A DNA stretch of 64,000 bases from Chitinophagaceae bacterium UBA1930. Lineage in GTDB: Bacteria; Bacteroidota; Bacteroidia; Chitinophagales; Chitinophagaceae. Positions 33,333 to 42,114 of this stretch are shown in pieces. Numbering within the stretch: position 1 is the stretch's first letter; every line of letters starts with the position of its first letter. Under the pieces are notes generated by a model that was not told where the DNA came from, ran no database searches, and saw only the letters and a program-made list of their open reading frames with translations. The position numbers and the translations under genes were made by a program. The DNA is taken from positions 1,333,501-1,397,500 of the forward strand of contig DDFK01000001.1 of NCBI GenBank assembly GCA_002337145.1, in the 5' to 3' direction.

Positions 33333-34208
33333 ATGAAAACAGTACAACAAATAATAAAAGGCCATCCAATAAATGTGGGCAGTATACAGGTGCAGGAACT
33401 GTTGCCCAATAATGGCGAATTTTTCAGTCCGTTTCTTGTGTTCCATCACGGCAAAGCTGTGGCTGAAAAAAACATTCCCGTGCACCAACAAGGTGTTGGC
33501 CCGCACCCGCACCGTGGGTTCTCGCCTGTAAGCTTTATCTACAAAGGTGGTGTGCACCATCAAGATAGCCGTGGCAACAACCATGTGGTATATGCAGGTG
33601 GCACACAATGGACGAGTGCTGGCATGGGCATTATACACAGCGAGCGTATGCCAGTAGATATTTTTGACCATGGTGGCGAGCAGGAACTGTTGCAGGTTTG
33701 GGTAAATACACCCGCTGCCCATAAAATGGACCAGCCAAAATATTACCCTGCCAGTGCAGCTGAAACGCCTACCATTGTTAGCGAAGACGGATTGATAACC
33801 ATCCGTGTTCCTACAGGTACCATAAACAATACAAAAGGCATCATACCTACATTTACCGATGTAACCACTGCAATGGGCGAAGCAAAAACCGGTGGCAGTT
33901 TCACATTCAACTTCCCTGCTGCACACAATACTTTATTGTATGTGTTAAACGGCGAATTGATGGTGAATGGCAAAGAACAACTAAGCACCAAACAAATGGC
34001 GTTGTTTAGCAACGATGGCGATTCTTTCTCCATCGAAGCAACTACTGACACACAATTTTTTGTAGGCAGCGGCCAACCAATCAATGAACCTATTGCCACA
34101 CATGGGCCATTTGTAATGAGTACACAAACAGAGATCATGGAAGCATTCAAAGATTACCAAATGGGCAAAATGGGTGTGCTTATTGAAGAAATTCCGGTAA
34201 CAGCATAG
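33333..34208 (+). CDS. Pirin family protein (second)
   Basis: The 291-residue pirin has N-terminal cupin metal ligands VGPHPHRGFSPV, VHHQDSRGN and GMGIIHSERM, and a Pirin_C domain (about residues 175-275: FPAAHNTLLYVLNGELMVNG). It is longer and clearly distinct from the YhhW-like protein 54 bp upstream. Two pirins in a MarR-led cluster suggest a response to quinones or similar compounds. Confidence 0.9.
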   Translation: MKTVQQIIKGHPINVGSIQVQELLPNNGEFFSPFLVFHHGKAVAEKNIPVHQQGVGPHPHRGFSPVSFIYKGGVHHQDSRGNNHVVYAGGTQWTSAGMGIIHSERMPVDIFDHGGEQELLQVWVNTPAAHKMDQPKYYPASAAETPTIVSEDGLITIRVPTGTINNTKGIIPTFTDVTTAMGEAKTGGSFTFNFPAAHNTLLYVLNGELMVNGKEQLSTKQMALFSNDGDSFSIEATTDTQFFVGSGQPINEPIATHGPFVMSTQTEIMEAFKDYQMGKMGVLIEEIPVTA

Positions 34209-34252
34209 CGATTCGCTTTCTTGTAGTGGGTAACCCTTTACAAAAAGATTAT

Positions 34253-34333
34253 GTTACAAACTAAGGAATATACTTGAACTTTATTGGCGTCGCACCCATC
34301 AGCAAACGAATATTGCCGAACTTATTAAGCGTA
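34253..34333 (+). repeat. Dispersed repeat, GCGTCGCACCC family, copy 6
   Basis: Left end GTTACAAAC, core TTGGCGTCGCACCCATC (34284-34300), right end TTAAGCGTA at 34325-34333. A full-length but diverged copy between the second pirin and YceI. Confidence 0.75.
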
Positions 34334-34371
34334 AAAAATAAACAATCATTTCATAACACCCTCCATTATAA

Positions 34372-34392
34372 CACCCCTTTAGGGGATGGGGG
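34372..34392. repeat. CCCCTTTAGGGG-type palindrome before YceI gene
   Basis: CACCCCTTTAGGGGATGGGG lies 16 bases before the yceI ATG. Perfect arms CCCCTT.AGGGG type. Confidence 0.65.
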
Positions 34393-34407
34393 CAAAACTT
34401 AAACACC

Positions 34408-34935
34408 ATGTCAACCTACAAAATTGATGCAGCACACAGTGAAATTACTTTTAAAGTAAAACACTTAATGATTACCAATGTAACGGGCAGCTTTACCAAA
34501 TTTGATGCTACATTGGAATCTTCCAACGAAGATTTCAGCGATGCCAAAATTGCTTTTGAAGCAGAAACAGCAAGCATTAGTACCAACAACGAACAAAGGG
34601 ATGGCCATTTAAAAAGCGATGATTTTTTTGCTGCCGACAAATTCCCTAAACTCAGTTTCACATCAACTTCATTCACCAAAAAGGGCGATGATGCATATAC
34701 ATTGGTTGGTGACTTAACGATACGTGATGTAACCAAATCTGTTGAACTGGCCGTTGAATATGGCGGTACCGCTACAGACCCTTACGGACAAGTAAAAGCC
34801 GGTTTTGAAATAAACGGCAAAATAAACCGTAAAGACTTTGGTTTAACATGGGGTGCAGTAACAGAAGCCGGTGGCGTAGTGGTAAGTGACGAAGTAAAGC
34901 TACATTTGAATGTGCAAATGATTAAACAGGCATAA
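34408..34935 (+). CDS. YceI family protein
   Basis: The 175-residue lipocalin-like beta-barrel starts TYKIDAAHSEITFKVKHLMI, followed by GSFTKFDATLE, NEQRDGHLKSDDFF and DLTIRDVTKSVEL, the diagnostic YceI pattern. The family binds polyisoprenoids. Here there is no signal peptide, so it is cytoplasmic, unlike E. coli YceI. It sits in the MarR-led stress cluster ahead of an OsmC gene. Confidence 0.92.
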   Translation: MSTYKIDAAHSEITFKVKHLMITNVTGSFTKFDATLESSNEDFSDAKIAFEAETASISTNNEQRDGHLKSDDFFAADKFPKLSFTSTSFTKKGDDAYTLVGDLTIRDVTKSVELAVEYGGTATDPYGQVKAGFEINGKINRKDFGLTWGAVTEAGGVVVSDEVKLHLNVQMIKQA

Positions 34936-34941
34936 TATTAC

Positions 34942-34995
34942 CTTTTACTTTACTTGTGCCACATCTTTTAGAGTGTGGCACAAGTAAAGTAAAAG
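34942..34995. repeat. GTGCCACA palindrome, copy 2
   Basis: Core GTGCCACATC-TTTTAGA-GTGTGGCAC, as at 30848, but with outer arms CTTTTACTTTACTT/AAGTAAAGTAAAAG. It lies between YceI and OsmC. Confidence 0.72.
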
Positions 34996-35012
34996 TTTCA
35001 AAAAAGTTTACC

Positions 35013-35393
35013 ATGACAACAGCCAGCATTGCTTCCACACATTACAGATTGACATTAAACGATGGAAGGCACAATTTCTTTTCAGACGAACCCAAAAGTG
35101 CAGGCGGTACAGATACTGCCCCCGCACCGGATGAATTACTGGAAGCTTCGCTGGCAAGTTGCACTGCCATTACTTTACGCATGTATGCAGATAGAAAGCA
35201 ATGGCAAGTAGAAACAATAGATGTATCTGTGCACCTTTCAAGGGAAAATGGCAAGACCAATTTCGTAAGGAACATTGGCGTTCGTGGAGAGCTTACCGAA
35301 GAACAGAAACAGCGTTTATTGGAAATTGCCAAATCATGCCCCGTAAGCAAAACACTGTTGGGCGAAGTTGACATAAACAGCAGTATACAGTAG
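35013..35393 (+). CDS. OsmC family protein (second)
   Basis: The 126-residue OsmC-fold protein has cysteines in EASLASCTAITLRMYAD (about residue 48) and AKSCPVSKTL (about 109), and the DEPKSAGGTDTAPAPDELL segment typical of short YhfA-like members. An earlier in-frame start at 34956 would run through the palindrome, so the ATG at 35013 is chosen. A likely thiol-based detoxifier in the stress cluster. Confidence 0.88.
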   Translation: MTTASIASTHYRLTLNDGRHNFFSDEPKSAGGTDTAPAPDELLEASLASCTAITLRMYADRKQWQVETIDVSVHLSRENGKTNFVRNIGVRGELTEEQKQRLLEIAKSCPVSKTLLGEVDINSSIQ

Positions 35394-35493
35394 TTTCCAG
35401 ATTTATGGAATACGGAACAATTGGCCGGAACGCTTGAACAATACCCCATTTTTTGTTCTCTTTGCAAAAGAATAAAGCTGATGAACAGGAGGC

Positions 35494-35598
35494 AGCTACG
35501 CTTCGGCAAAAGCCCGGTTTTATACTGAACGTGGATGTCCCGATAGCTATTGGGAGCGACGCCGAGAACGTTCACCCCCTATTCAACTGCCGGCTATA
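35494..35598 (-). repeat. Dispersed repeat, GCGTCGCACCC family, copy 7 (variant)
   Basis: On the minus strand: GCCGGCAGTTGAATAGG at the left, core CTCGGCGTCGCTCCC with an added AATAGCTATCGGGACATC insert, then ACCGGGCTTTTGCCG and right end AAGCGTAGCT. The insert matches copy 4. Confidence 0.75.
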
Positions 35599-35617
35599 AA
35601 AAATAAAGGAATTAAAA

Positions 35618-36169
35618 ATGAACATTGAAATAATAAGTGGAAGTCCGAGGGCAACAAGTGTTACCAATAGATTGGCATTGTTTCTGGCAAAACAGTTAAA
35701 AGAAAAATCTGCACACAATATTGGTTTGATAGATGTGCGTGACTACGATTTGGGTCTGTTGCAAAAAGTTTTTACCAGTGTGGATGCAGCACCGGAAAAA
35801 TTCAGGCCATTAGCAGAAAAAATGTTTGCTGCAAATGCCTTTATTATAGTTACACCCGAATACAACGGCAGCTACTCACCTGCATTACAGAACCTGTTGG
35901 ACCATTTTCCGAAACAGGCCAGAAAGGTGTTTGGTTTATCAACTGCATCGGTTGGGGCATTGGGCGGTGCAAGAAGCTCGCAGCAATTATTATTACTAGT
36001 GCCTGCACTGTTTGGCATCGCATCCCCCTATTTATTGATAACGCCACATGTTGACAAAAAATTTGATGCAGAAGGCAACCTGTTAGACGAAGCCTTTCAA
36101 GGTTCGATAGATACTTTTGTACGGGAGTTTCTATGGCTGGCAGAAAGTGTACAGCAGCAACATAATTAA
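35618..36169 (+). CDS. NADPH-dependent FMN reductase family protein
   Basis: The 183-residue flavodoxin-like protein has the N-terminal phosphate loop IISGSPRATSVTNRLA and the conserved TPEYNGSYSPALQNLLD, both typical of NADPH:FMN/quinone reductases. It is probably the last gene of the MarR-led cluster, followed by a terminator hairpin. Its likely role is two-electron reduction of quinones or azo compounds; the substrate is not known. Confidence 0.9.
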   Translation: MNIEIISGSPRATSVTNRLALFLAKQLKEKSAHNIGLIDVRDYDLGLLQKVFTSVDAAPEKFRPLAEKMFAANAFIIVTPEYNGSYSPALQNLLDHFPKQARKVFGLSTASVGALGGARSSQQLLLLVPALFGIASPYLLITPHVDKKFDAEGNLLDEAFQGSIDTFVREFLWLAESVQQQHN

Positions 36170-36176
36170 TTTAGAT

Positions 36177-36214
36177 AAAAGTGGCGGAGTTGTAACTTCG
36201 CCACTTTCTTTTTA
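36177..36214 (+). terminator. Intrinsic terminator after FMN reductase gene
   Basis: AAAAGTGGCG and CGCCACTTTC form a 9-bp stem with inner GAGT...ACTT, followed by TTTTTAT. Confidence 0.8.
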
Positions 36215-36223
36215 TATACTACC

Positions 36224-38071
36224 ATGAGCGACGCAATTAAACACGAATGCGGGTTGGCCTATATCCGTCTTCGCAAGCCTTTTTCATTCTATCTCCAAAA
36301 ATATGGAACGGTACTGTACGGTTTAAACAAGCTGTATTTGTTGATGGAAAAGCAGCATAACCGTGGACAGGATGGTGCAGGTGTTGCTGCGGTAAAATTG
36401 GATGTGGAACCTGGCTACCCATTTATGTCGAGGGTAAGAAGCTGTGCCCAGCAACCTATTGCAGATATTTTTTCGAAGATCGGGACAGAGGTGAACGAAC
36501 TGGAAAGATACCAACCCGAAATCAAGCAGCATCCCGGTTTAATGAAAGGCAACTTGCCTATGCTTGGCGAGTTGCTGCTTGGCCATTTACGTTATGGCAC
36601 ACAAGGAAAAAACAATGTGGAATTCTGCCACCCCTTTTTGAAACGCAATACACAAACAGGAAAGAACTTGGCATTGGCCGGCAACTTTAATCTGGTGAAT
36701 ACCGATGAGCTGTACGATATATTAAATATCAACCCTGGTGAATTCCAAAAGCAGAGCGACCTTGCTGCGATGATGGAAACCGTGCATCATTTTATTTGTA
36801 AAGAAGATGACAAGAACCCCAACCATGCAGATATTGGCGGTGCATTAAAAAAAGCCATTCCATTATTTGATGGCGGTTTTACTGTTGGTGGCCTAACAGG
36901 CAATGGGCACAGTTTTGTAATGCGTGATGCCCACGGCATACGCCCTGCATACTATTATATTAACGACGAAGTAATTGTTGCGGCAAGTGAGCGTGCAGCC
37001 ATAAGAACAACTTTTAATGTTGGCGAAAACGAAGTGCTGGAACTGTTGCCAGGCAAGGCTTTGGTAGTAGACAACCTGGGCAATTACACCATACAACAGG
37101 TAATTGAACCCAAAGAAAGAAGGGCCTGTTCTTTTGAAAGGATCTATTTCAGCCGGGGCAGCGATGAAAAAATTTACCGTGAACGTATTGCTTTGGGCCA
37201 TCACCTTAGCAAGACGGTTCTGGAAAGCATCAGCTACGATTTAAAAAATACCATCTTCTCCTACATACCCAACACAGCAGAAGTTGCTTTTTACGGTTTG
37301 GTAAAAGGTATGGAAGAATACCTGAACAAGATTAAGGTGGAGCGTATTTTAAGCTGGAACGAAAAAGTGCCTGCCGAGAAACTGGAAGAGATGATCAACA
37401 GGAAGATACGCCAGGAAAAAATTGCCATTAAAGATGTAAAGCTCCGCACATTTATTACAGAAGATGCCAACCGTAACGAAATGGTACAGCACGTGTACGA
37501 TATAACGTATGGCACCGTTCGCAAAGGCGAAGACACGTTGGTGGTGATTGATGACAGCATTGTACGTGGTACTACTTTAAAAGAAAGTATTGTGCGTATG
37601 CTGGCACGTTTGCAACCCAAGAAAATAATTGTTGTTTCGTCTGCCCCGCAGATACGCTACCCCGATTGTTATGGCATAGACATGAGTAAGATGGGCGATT
37701 TCATTGCTTTTAAAGCAGCAACTGTTTTATTGAAAGAAAGGGGAATGGAACATGTGTTAACAGACACATTGAACAAAATAAAAGAACTGCAAGCCGATAA
37801 TGCTTTGCATACAGAGAATGTTGTTCGCCAGATTTACAAACCATTTACTACACAAGAAATCTCTGATAAAATTGCGGAACTGATTACACCAACGGAAGTG
37901 GACATTCCCGTTCAGGTAATTTACCAAACCATTGAAGACCTGCACGACAGCTGCCCAACCAATACGGGCGATTGGTATTTTACAGGAAACTATCCCACAC
38001 CGGGTGGCAACAAGGTTTGCAACAAGGCATTCTTAAATTATATGGCCGGTAAAGATGTAAGGGGCTATTAG
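36224..38071 (+). CDS. Amidophosphoribosyltransferase-like protein
   Basis: At 615 residues this is about 100 longer than E. coli PurF. The Ntn glutamine-amidohydrolase domain carries the expected cysteine, but preceded by eight residues (MSDAIKHECGLAY) rather than at position 2. Later come HNRGQDGAGVAA, LGHLRYGT and the RDAHGIRPAYYY segment. The phosphoribosyltransferase PRPP loop is VVIDDSIVRGTTLKES (about 445-460). PurF starts purine synthesis by turning PRPP into phosphoribosylamine. The N-terminal extension would need processing to free Cys9, so this may be a paralogue rather than the main enzyme. Confidence 0.85.
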   Translation: MSDAIKHECGLAYIRLRKPFSFYLQKYGTVLYGLNKLYLLMEKQHNRGQDGAGVAAVKLDVEPGYPFMSRVRSCAQQPIADIFSKIGTEVNELERYQPEIKQHPGLMKGNLPMLGELLLGHLRYGTQGKNNVEFCHPFLKRNTQTGKNLALAGNFNLVNTDELYDILNINPGEFQKQSDLAAMMETVHHFICKEDDKNPNHADIGGALKKAIPLFDGGFTVGGLTGNGHSFVMRDAHGIRPAYYYINDEVIVAASERAAIRTTFNVGENEVLELLPGKALVVDNLGNYTIQQVIEPKERRACSFERIYFSRGSDEKIYRERIALGHHLSKTVLESISYDLKNTIFSYIPNTAEVAFYGLVKGMEEYLNKIKVERILSWNEKVPAEKLEEMINRKIRQEKIAIKDVKLRTFITEDANRNEMVQHVYDITYGTVRKGEDTLVVIDDSIVRGTTLKESIVRMLARLQPKKIIVVSSAPQIRYPDCYGIDMSKMGDFIAFKAATVLLKERGMEHVLTDTLNKIKELQADNALHTENVVRQIYKPFTTQEISDKIAELITPTEVDIPVQVIYQTIEDLHDSCPTNTGDWYFTGNYPTPGGNKVCNKAFLNYMAGKDVRGY

Positions 38072-38119
38072 CCTCTTATACATCTTACTAAGCAACTTAC
38101 ACCTATTGCATTACCAACT

Positions 38120-38875
38120 TTAAAAGGCTTGTGTGGCATACCCATTATTGCCAGTGCTTATTTGCGTTGCCGTAAATATTACCTGCGTTGGCTTGCCCTG
38201 TGTTGTAGATATTGTAGCAGTAAAAACAGAGTCATTACTAGCTTCATCAAATGTCATTGTATAATTTTCTGTGCTGCCATTGCTATAGGTTACTGCTGCG
38301 TTTACAATAAAATCGCTCGGGGTCCAATATGAGGTTGTGGTAGCCGTGCTTTGGGTAACCTTGCAGCCGCACATCATAGTCACAAGTACGGAAAGCGTTC
38401 CAACCGCACTTGTGTTGGCCGTTAGCAACAGACCTGGCACTGCAAGTACAATCCTGTACGATTGTTGTTGCGGATACAATGCAATGGGCTGGCTAAATGA
38501 AAGCATGCCATTGGGATTGGGCACGGATACAGACAATGTTGCTATTTCGAAACCATTGTTTAACGTGAGGATACCATTAGCGACAATTGTGTTGGCAAAG
38601 TCTGCCGTTAAATAATTTACCGAAACCGGTTGGCCAACTTGCGATGGCTGTGTAAGTATGGGCATAAAAGTAGAAAAACCAGCAGCAGATGGGTCACTGA
38701 AAGTACCAGAAATATTGCCATCGTCCGAAGTGTTGGTAAGGGTGTAGGGCAAGCGTACATCACCGCCCGAATAACTAATGGATACAATAATGGAATCCGT
38801 GTTATAAGCATGTGGCCCCAAAAACTTACCGCCTAATGCCTGTAAATAAATTGCGAGGGAAATATTGGTGCTCAT
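38120..38875 (-). CDS. Hypothetical beta-rich protein
   Basis: The protein has 251 residues from the ATG at 38875; a start at 38941 would add an unlikely Cys-rich tail. No family was recognised. It is rich in Thr, Ser and Asn with repeated short strands, like an adhesin or immunoglobulin-like fold, but has no signal peptide. A MMCGCKVTQS segment near residue 167 is the only cysteine cluster. It stands between convergent purF-like and divergent sixA genes. Confidence 0.6.
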   Translation of the reverse strand: MSTNISLAIYLQALGGKFLGPHAYNTDSIIVSISYSGGDVRLPYTLTNTSDDGNISGTFSDPSAAGFSTFMPILTQPSQVGQPVSVNYLTADFANTIVANGILTLNNGFEIATLSVSVPNPNGMLSFSQPIALYPQQQSYRIVLAVPGLLLTANTSAVGTLSVLVTMMCGCKVTQSTATTTSYWTPSDFIVNAAVTYSNGSTENYTMTFDEASNDSVFTATISTTQGKPTQVIFTATQISTGNNGYATQAF

Positions 38876-39140
38876 ATATTTTAAATTGGGGTTTATCGGT
38901 TTGTATGCATTCCCGAACAATGTCCAACATCGGCAGCACAATTGCTAATTTTCCTACAGCTTCTTCCATAAAATCAGTAGTACTACGCAAGACCCACGTA
39001 TTTCTCCTCAGCCATGTACATAGTACCGTTCATCCAAGCCTTCATTAGTCATTTTACTTTATCTGTATATTTGGTTAAACGGCCTACTGGTACTCCAACA
39101 AATTTCATCGTACACAATCCGTAGTCATCATCAAGCATAT

Positions 39141-39632
39141 ATGAAACAGTTACTCGTGGTAAGACATGCAAAAAGTTCCTGGGATTTTTCTTCCATGAAT
39201 GACTTTGACAGGCCATTAAACGACCGTGGCCACAGGGATGCACCTATGATGGCAAAGCGTTTGTTGCATAAGCAAATAAGTATCGATGCTTTTATTGCAA
39301 GCACTGCCAAAAGGGCCTTTACAACTGCTACGTATTTTGCCGAAGCTTATGGATTGAAAGAAAAAAATATTATCCGTGTACCCGAATTGTACCATGCAGC
39401 AGCTTCCGTATTTTACCATGTAATTACCAAGGTAGATGATGCGTTCAATACCATTGCTGTCTTCTCGCATAACCCGGGCATATCAGAATTTGTGAATGAG
39501 CTAACAGATGCGAGTATTGACAACGTGCCAACCTGTGGCATATTTGCCGTGACCATTCATACCGACACCTGGAAAGATTTTATTACCGCCAAAAAAGACT
39601 TCTGGTTCTTTGATTATCCAAAATCCATTTAG
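39141..39632 (+). CDS. SixA-type histidine phosphatase
   Basis: The 163-residue phosphoglycerate-mutase-like fold has the catalytic RHAKS (residues 7-11), the partner arginine in FDRPLNDRGHRDAP, and the later histidine in VFSHNPGISEF. SixA dephosphorylates histidine phosphotransfer proteins in E. coli; the substrate here is unknown. Its stop codon overlaps the end of the convergent EamA gene by four bases. Confidence 0.88.
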   Translation: MKQLLVVRHAKSSWDFSSMNDFDRPLNDRGHRDAPMMAKRLLHKQISIDAFIASTAKRAFTTATYFAEAYGLKEKNIIRVPELYHAAASVFYHVITKVDDAFNTIAVFSHNPGISEFVNELTDASIDNVPTCGIFAVTIHTDTWKDFITAKKDFWFFDYPKSI

Positions 39633-40549
39633 CTGCTTTTTTGCAAGCCGTCTTTCTCATCGGCTGCAACTGCTTTTTTATAATTTACCAGAAATACACC
39701 ACTAAAGATTAATAGTGCGGCAGCCACTTTAATAACCGTAAGCTTTTCGCCAAACAGTATCATGGAAATAATAGTAGCAAAAACAGGCTGCGTATAAATG
39801 TATGTGCCTGTAACAGATGAACCCAGTTTTGCGATACCGACTACCATAAACATATACGCCAAAAATGTTGCACCCAATACAAGAAAAGCCAAGGCAAACC
39901 AATGATGGAATTCAAAAGCATGCCAGTCCACTTTCATAAAATCGCCCCACCCTATCGGTACAATCATAATGGCACCAAAAAGAAACACCCATCTTGTAAC
40001 GTGTATAGGCTTGTAGGTATTCATTAACGGTCTTGCAAGTACCAGATAAAAGGCATACGAAACCGCATTGGTTATAATCAATAAATCGCCAATACTATTG
40101 CTCTCTTTGTCTGCATGGTTCTTTATCAGCACCAAAGTTGCGGCACCGCCAATGCCCAATATCAATCCCAGTATCTTATAAATGGTAATGGCTTCTTTTA
40201 ACAGCCATGCGGCAATAATGGTAATGGCAATGGGTGTGGCCAGCGACAATAAGGAAGTATGTATGGGGCTGGTTAACGAAGCACCCTTAACATACATGAT
40301 CTGGTTGATAGTAACGCCAAGGCCTGCACAAAGTATGAACCTCAATACATCTTTTTTTCGGATGGAAGGGTTGGAAGGTTTTATTGCGAACAACAGCCAA
40401 AACAGTATCAATGCAATACCAACACGCAGCACATTTATGGCCAATGGCGGCATCACGGCAGGTGTAAGGGCCTTAACTGCCACAGCCGAAGCCCCAAAGA
40501 AAAAGTTGCCTATCAAAACCAATAAATGTGCCTTTAACTTACTGCTCAT
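39629..40549 (-). CDS. EamA/DMT family transporter
   Basis: The 306-residue, ten-helix membrane protein has two EamA repeats (first about 8-140, second about 155-295, the latter ending AALLIFSGVFLVNY). Family members export or import amino acids, sugars, nucleosides or drugs; the substrate cannot be read here. It lies 19 bp downstream of the glycosyltransferase gene on the same strand. Confidence 0.9.
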   Translation of the reverse strand: MSSKLKAHLLVLIGNFFFGASAVAVKALTPAVMPPLAINVLRVGIALILFWLLFAIKPSNPSIRKKDVLRFILCAGLGVTINQIMYVKGASLTSPIHTSLLSLATPIAITIIAAWLLKEAITIYKILGLILGIGGAATLVLIKNHADKESNSIGDLLIITNAVSYAFYLVLARPLMNTYKPIHVTRWVFLFGAIMIVPIGWGDFMKVDWHAFEFHHWFALAFLVLGATFLAYMFMVVGIAKLGSSVTGTYIYTQPVFATIISMILFGEKLTVIKVAAALLIFSGVFLVNYKKAVAADEKDGLQKSS

Positions 40550-40568
40550 GTGCTACAAAGAAACAATA

Positions 40569-41660
40569 CTATTTTTTTAGGGCTTCTACTAATTGCGGAA
40601 TTAATGCATGTAGCCTGCCTTGTTCAAGCTTTGGTAACGCATAGCTGAATTTTTGGGCTGCCGCAAAAGTTGTTGCATCAAAATTATTTTGGCTTGTTGC
40701 GTAGCACCATCCTTGCTGCATCAGTTTTTCGGCTAGGTACTCCTGCTCTGTTTGTCCGGGCGTTGGTATGAGTATGGATTTTTTTTGAAGCGACAAAAGT
40801 TCCATCACGGTTGTATAGCCGCTACGGCTAACAACGTATTCACTTTGCTCAATTGCCTGCTGCAACTGGTTTTCCGGCAAATGGTTCTGCACATTTACAT
40901 TCATTGGCACAGCGAGGGTTTCATTGCTTCCGGGTTTTCCCCTTACCAATAAAATTTTTCCTGTTATGCTGTTAATATGCTGCAATATGTTTTCTTCCAA
41001 TAGTGTCCTTTGTGGCTCAGGCCCCGAAAGCATCATGCAATAATCATACACATAACCATTACTGTCCAGTTGTTGAAACCTTGACAACACCCCTATATAA
41101 TGCACTGGCACTTTCGGCATCACAAGCGGATGGGACAAAACCGCTGCTATATTTTTTTCGCCTTCCATATCCGGTACCCAACATGCAGCGAAGCGATTAA
41201 TGAATTTATAGTTGATTTTTTGCACCAGACTTTCCAGCCATTTATTGGGTACTTTAACCGTAAGCTGATGCGTAATAAAAACACAGGGAATTTTTTGGGT
41301 GTACAAACCGTAGCGGTTGTCGCTTATGACCAAATCAATATCATGCTCATCAATAATTTTATTGAGCCAATTGCGTTCATATCTTATGGCTGCCAGTATT
41401 TGGGGAACCTGGGATAGCATTTTAAACGGAAGTCCGTATTTCTTTTTTGAATAACGGATATGGTATCCTTTTAATGGCAGGAACTGCAAATGCGGAAATT
41501 CCTGCTGCAACAGGAAAAGCTGTTTGCCTTCAGCCGCAACAACAACCTGGTAGCCGTTGTGCAAAAGTGCCCGTATAATTGGGATGCACCTTGTGGCATG
41601 CCCCAATCCCCAGTCAAGCGGGGCAATCAATACTTTTTGTATGTTAAAATTTGAGGGCAA
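40569..41660 (-). CDS. MurG-like glycosyltransferase
   Basis: The 363-residue GT-B fold protein begins KVLIAPLDWGLGHATRCIPI and has a C-terminal nucleotide-sugar site of the GT28 type (VVSRSGYTTVMELLSLQKKSILIPTPGQTEQEY, broken as SRSGYTTVMELL and PTPGQTEQEYLA). This matches UDP-sugar transferases of uncertain acceptor. No ATG precedes the first strand; a TTG at 41660 is the likely start. It probably acts at the inner face of the membrane. Confidence 0.85.
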   Translation of the reverse strand: MPSNFNIQKVLIAPLDWGLGHATRCIPIIRALLHNGYQVVVAAEGKQLFLLQQEFPHLQFLPLKGYHIRYSKKKYGLPFKMLSQVPQILAAIRYERNWLNKIIDEHDIDLVISDNRYGLYTQKIPCVFITHQLTVKVPNKWLESLVQKINYKFINRFAACWVPDMEGEKNIAAVLSHPLVMPKVPVHYIGVLSRFQQLDSNGYVYDYCMMLSGPEPQRTLLEENILQHINSITGKILLVRGKPGSNETLAVPMNVNVQNHLPENQLQQAIEQSEYVVSRSGYTTVMELLSLQKKSILIPTPGQTEQEYLAEKLMQQGWCYATSQNNFDATTFAAAQKFSYALPKLEQGRLHALIPQLVEALKK

Positions 41661-41712
41661 TTTTTGTAAAAAGTGCAGTTTTAAAACTTTAATACTAATT
41701 TAGAACACAGAT

Positions 41713-41838
41713 ATGAAACAGGTAAACAAAATAATTCTTTTCGTGTTATTGATCAGTGTGGTAGCATCGTCATGTGGCATATTTGGCAAGAGCAGAAAAG
41801 ACAAGCAATGCATGTGTCCTGCAAGAAAAGTAGTTTAA
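41713..41838 (+). CDS. Small putative lipoprotein, 41 residues
   Basis: MKQVNKIILFVLLISVVASS-Cys21 is a clear lipoprotein signal with lipobox VASSC. A tiny basic mature part follows (GIFGKSRKDKQ, then CMCPARKVV). No family is known to me. It is divergent from the glycosyltransferase gene and 21 bp from the next small gene on the same strand. The good lipobox supports coding despite the length. Confidence 0.62.
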   Translation: MKQVNKIILFVLLISVVASSCGIFGKSRKDKQCMCPARKVV

Positions 41839-41859
41839 CCACATTCAGCTATCAATTGT

Positions 41860-42108
41860 ATGAAAGATGTGAACCGCGATTTACTGGTGCTTTCAAAAAA
41901 GCTGGCAAACAATGCAAAAGCATTGGAGCATGAAATTGAATGCCTGAACAGGATACTTTTTGTTGTGGAGCATATGGACCAATTTTCTATTGCCAACGAA
42001 GTAATAGATATTAACCGCTGTAAAATCATTACCCAACCCCACCTTGTACCACAGGCAATCAGGCAACGTAGCCACAAGCCTTTCGTGTTCATTAATTGCA
42101 AGAACTGA
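41860..42108 (+). CDS. Hypothetical protein, 82 residues
   Basis: MKDVNRDLLVLSKKLANNAK begins a mostly helical, soluble protein with two cysteines in the middle and end (IECLNRI; NRCKI; INCKN). No family was recognised. It fills the gap between the small lipoprotein and the convergent aminotransferase. A competing minus-strand frame of similar length has poor composition. Confidence 0.45.
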   Translation: MKDVNRDLLVLSKKLANNAKALEHEIECLNRILFVVEHMDQFSIANEVIDINRCKIITQPHLVPQAIRQRSHKPFVFINCKN

Positions 42109-42114
42109 TATTGA

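Noticed and set aside
33249..33926. A 225-residue minus-strand frame opposite the second pirin gene
   Set aside because: Rich in Cys, His and Tyr as expected from the antisense of a coding strand; the pirin on the plus strand is secure.
35042..35575. A 177-residue minus-strand frame opposite the second osmC gene
   Set aside because: Antisense of a well-supported OsmC gene and running into a dispersed repeat.
40577..40592. CTACTAATT sequence resembling half of the sulfur palindrome
   Set aside because: It lies inside the 3' end of the glycosyltransferase coding region and lacks the second half-site.
41690..41705. TACTAATTTAGAAC upstream of the small lipoprotein, similar to the sulfur palindrome
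   Set aside because: Only one arm matches and no sulfur gene is nearby; most likely an AT-rich promoter region.
41835..42101. An 88-residue minus-strand frame
   Set aside because: Competes with the 82-residue plus-strand frame; its composition (many Ser, Phe, Cys) looks like a reverse-strand artefact.
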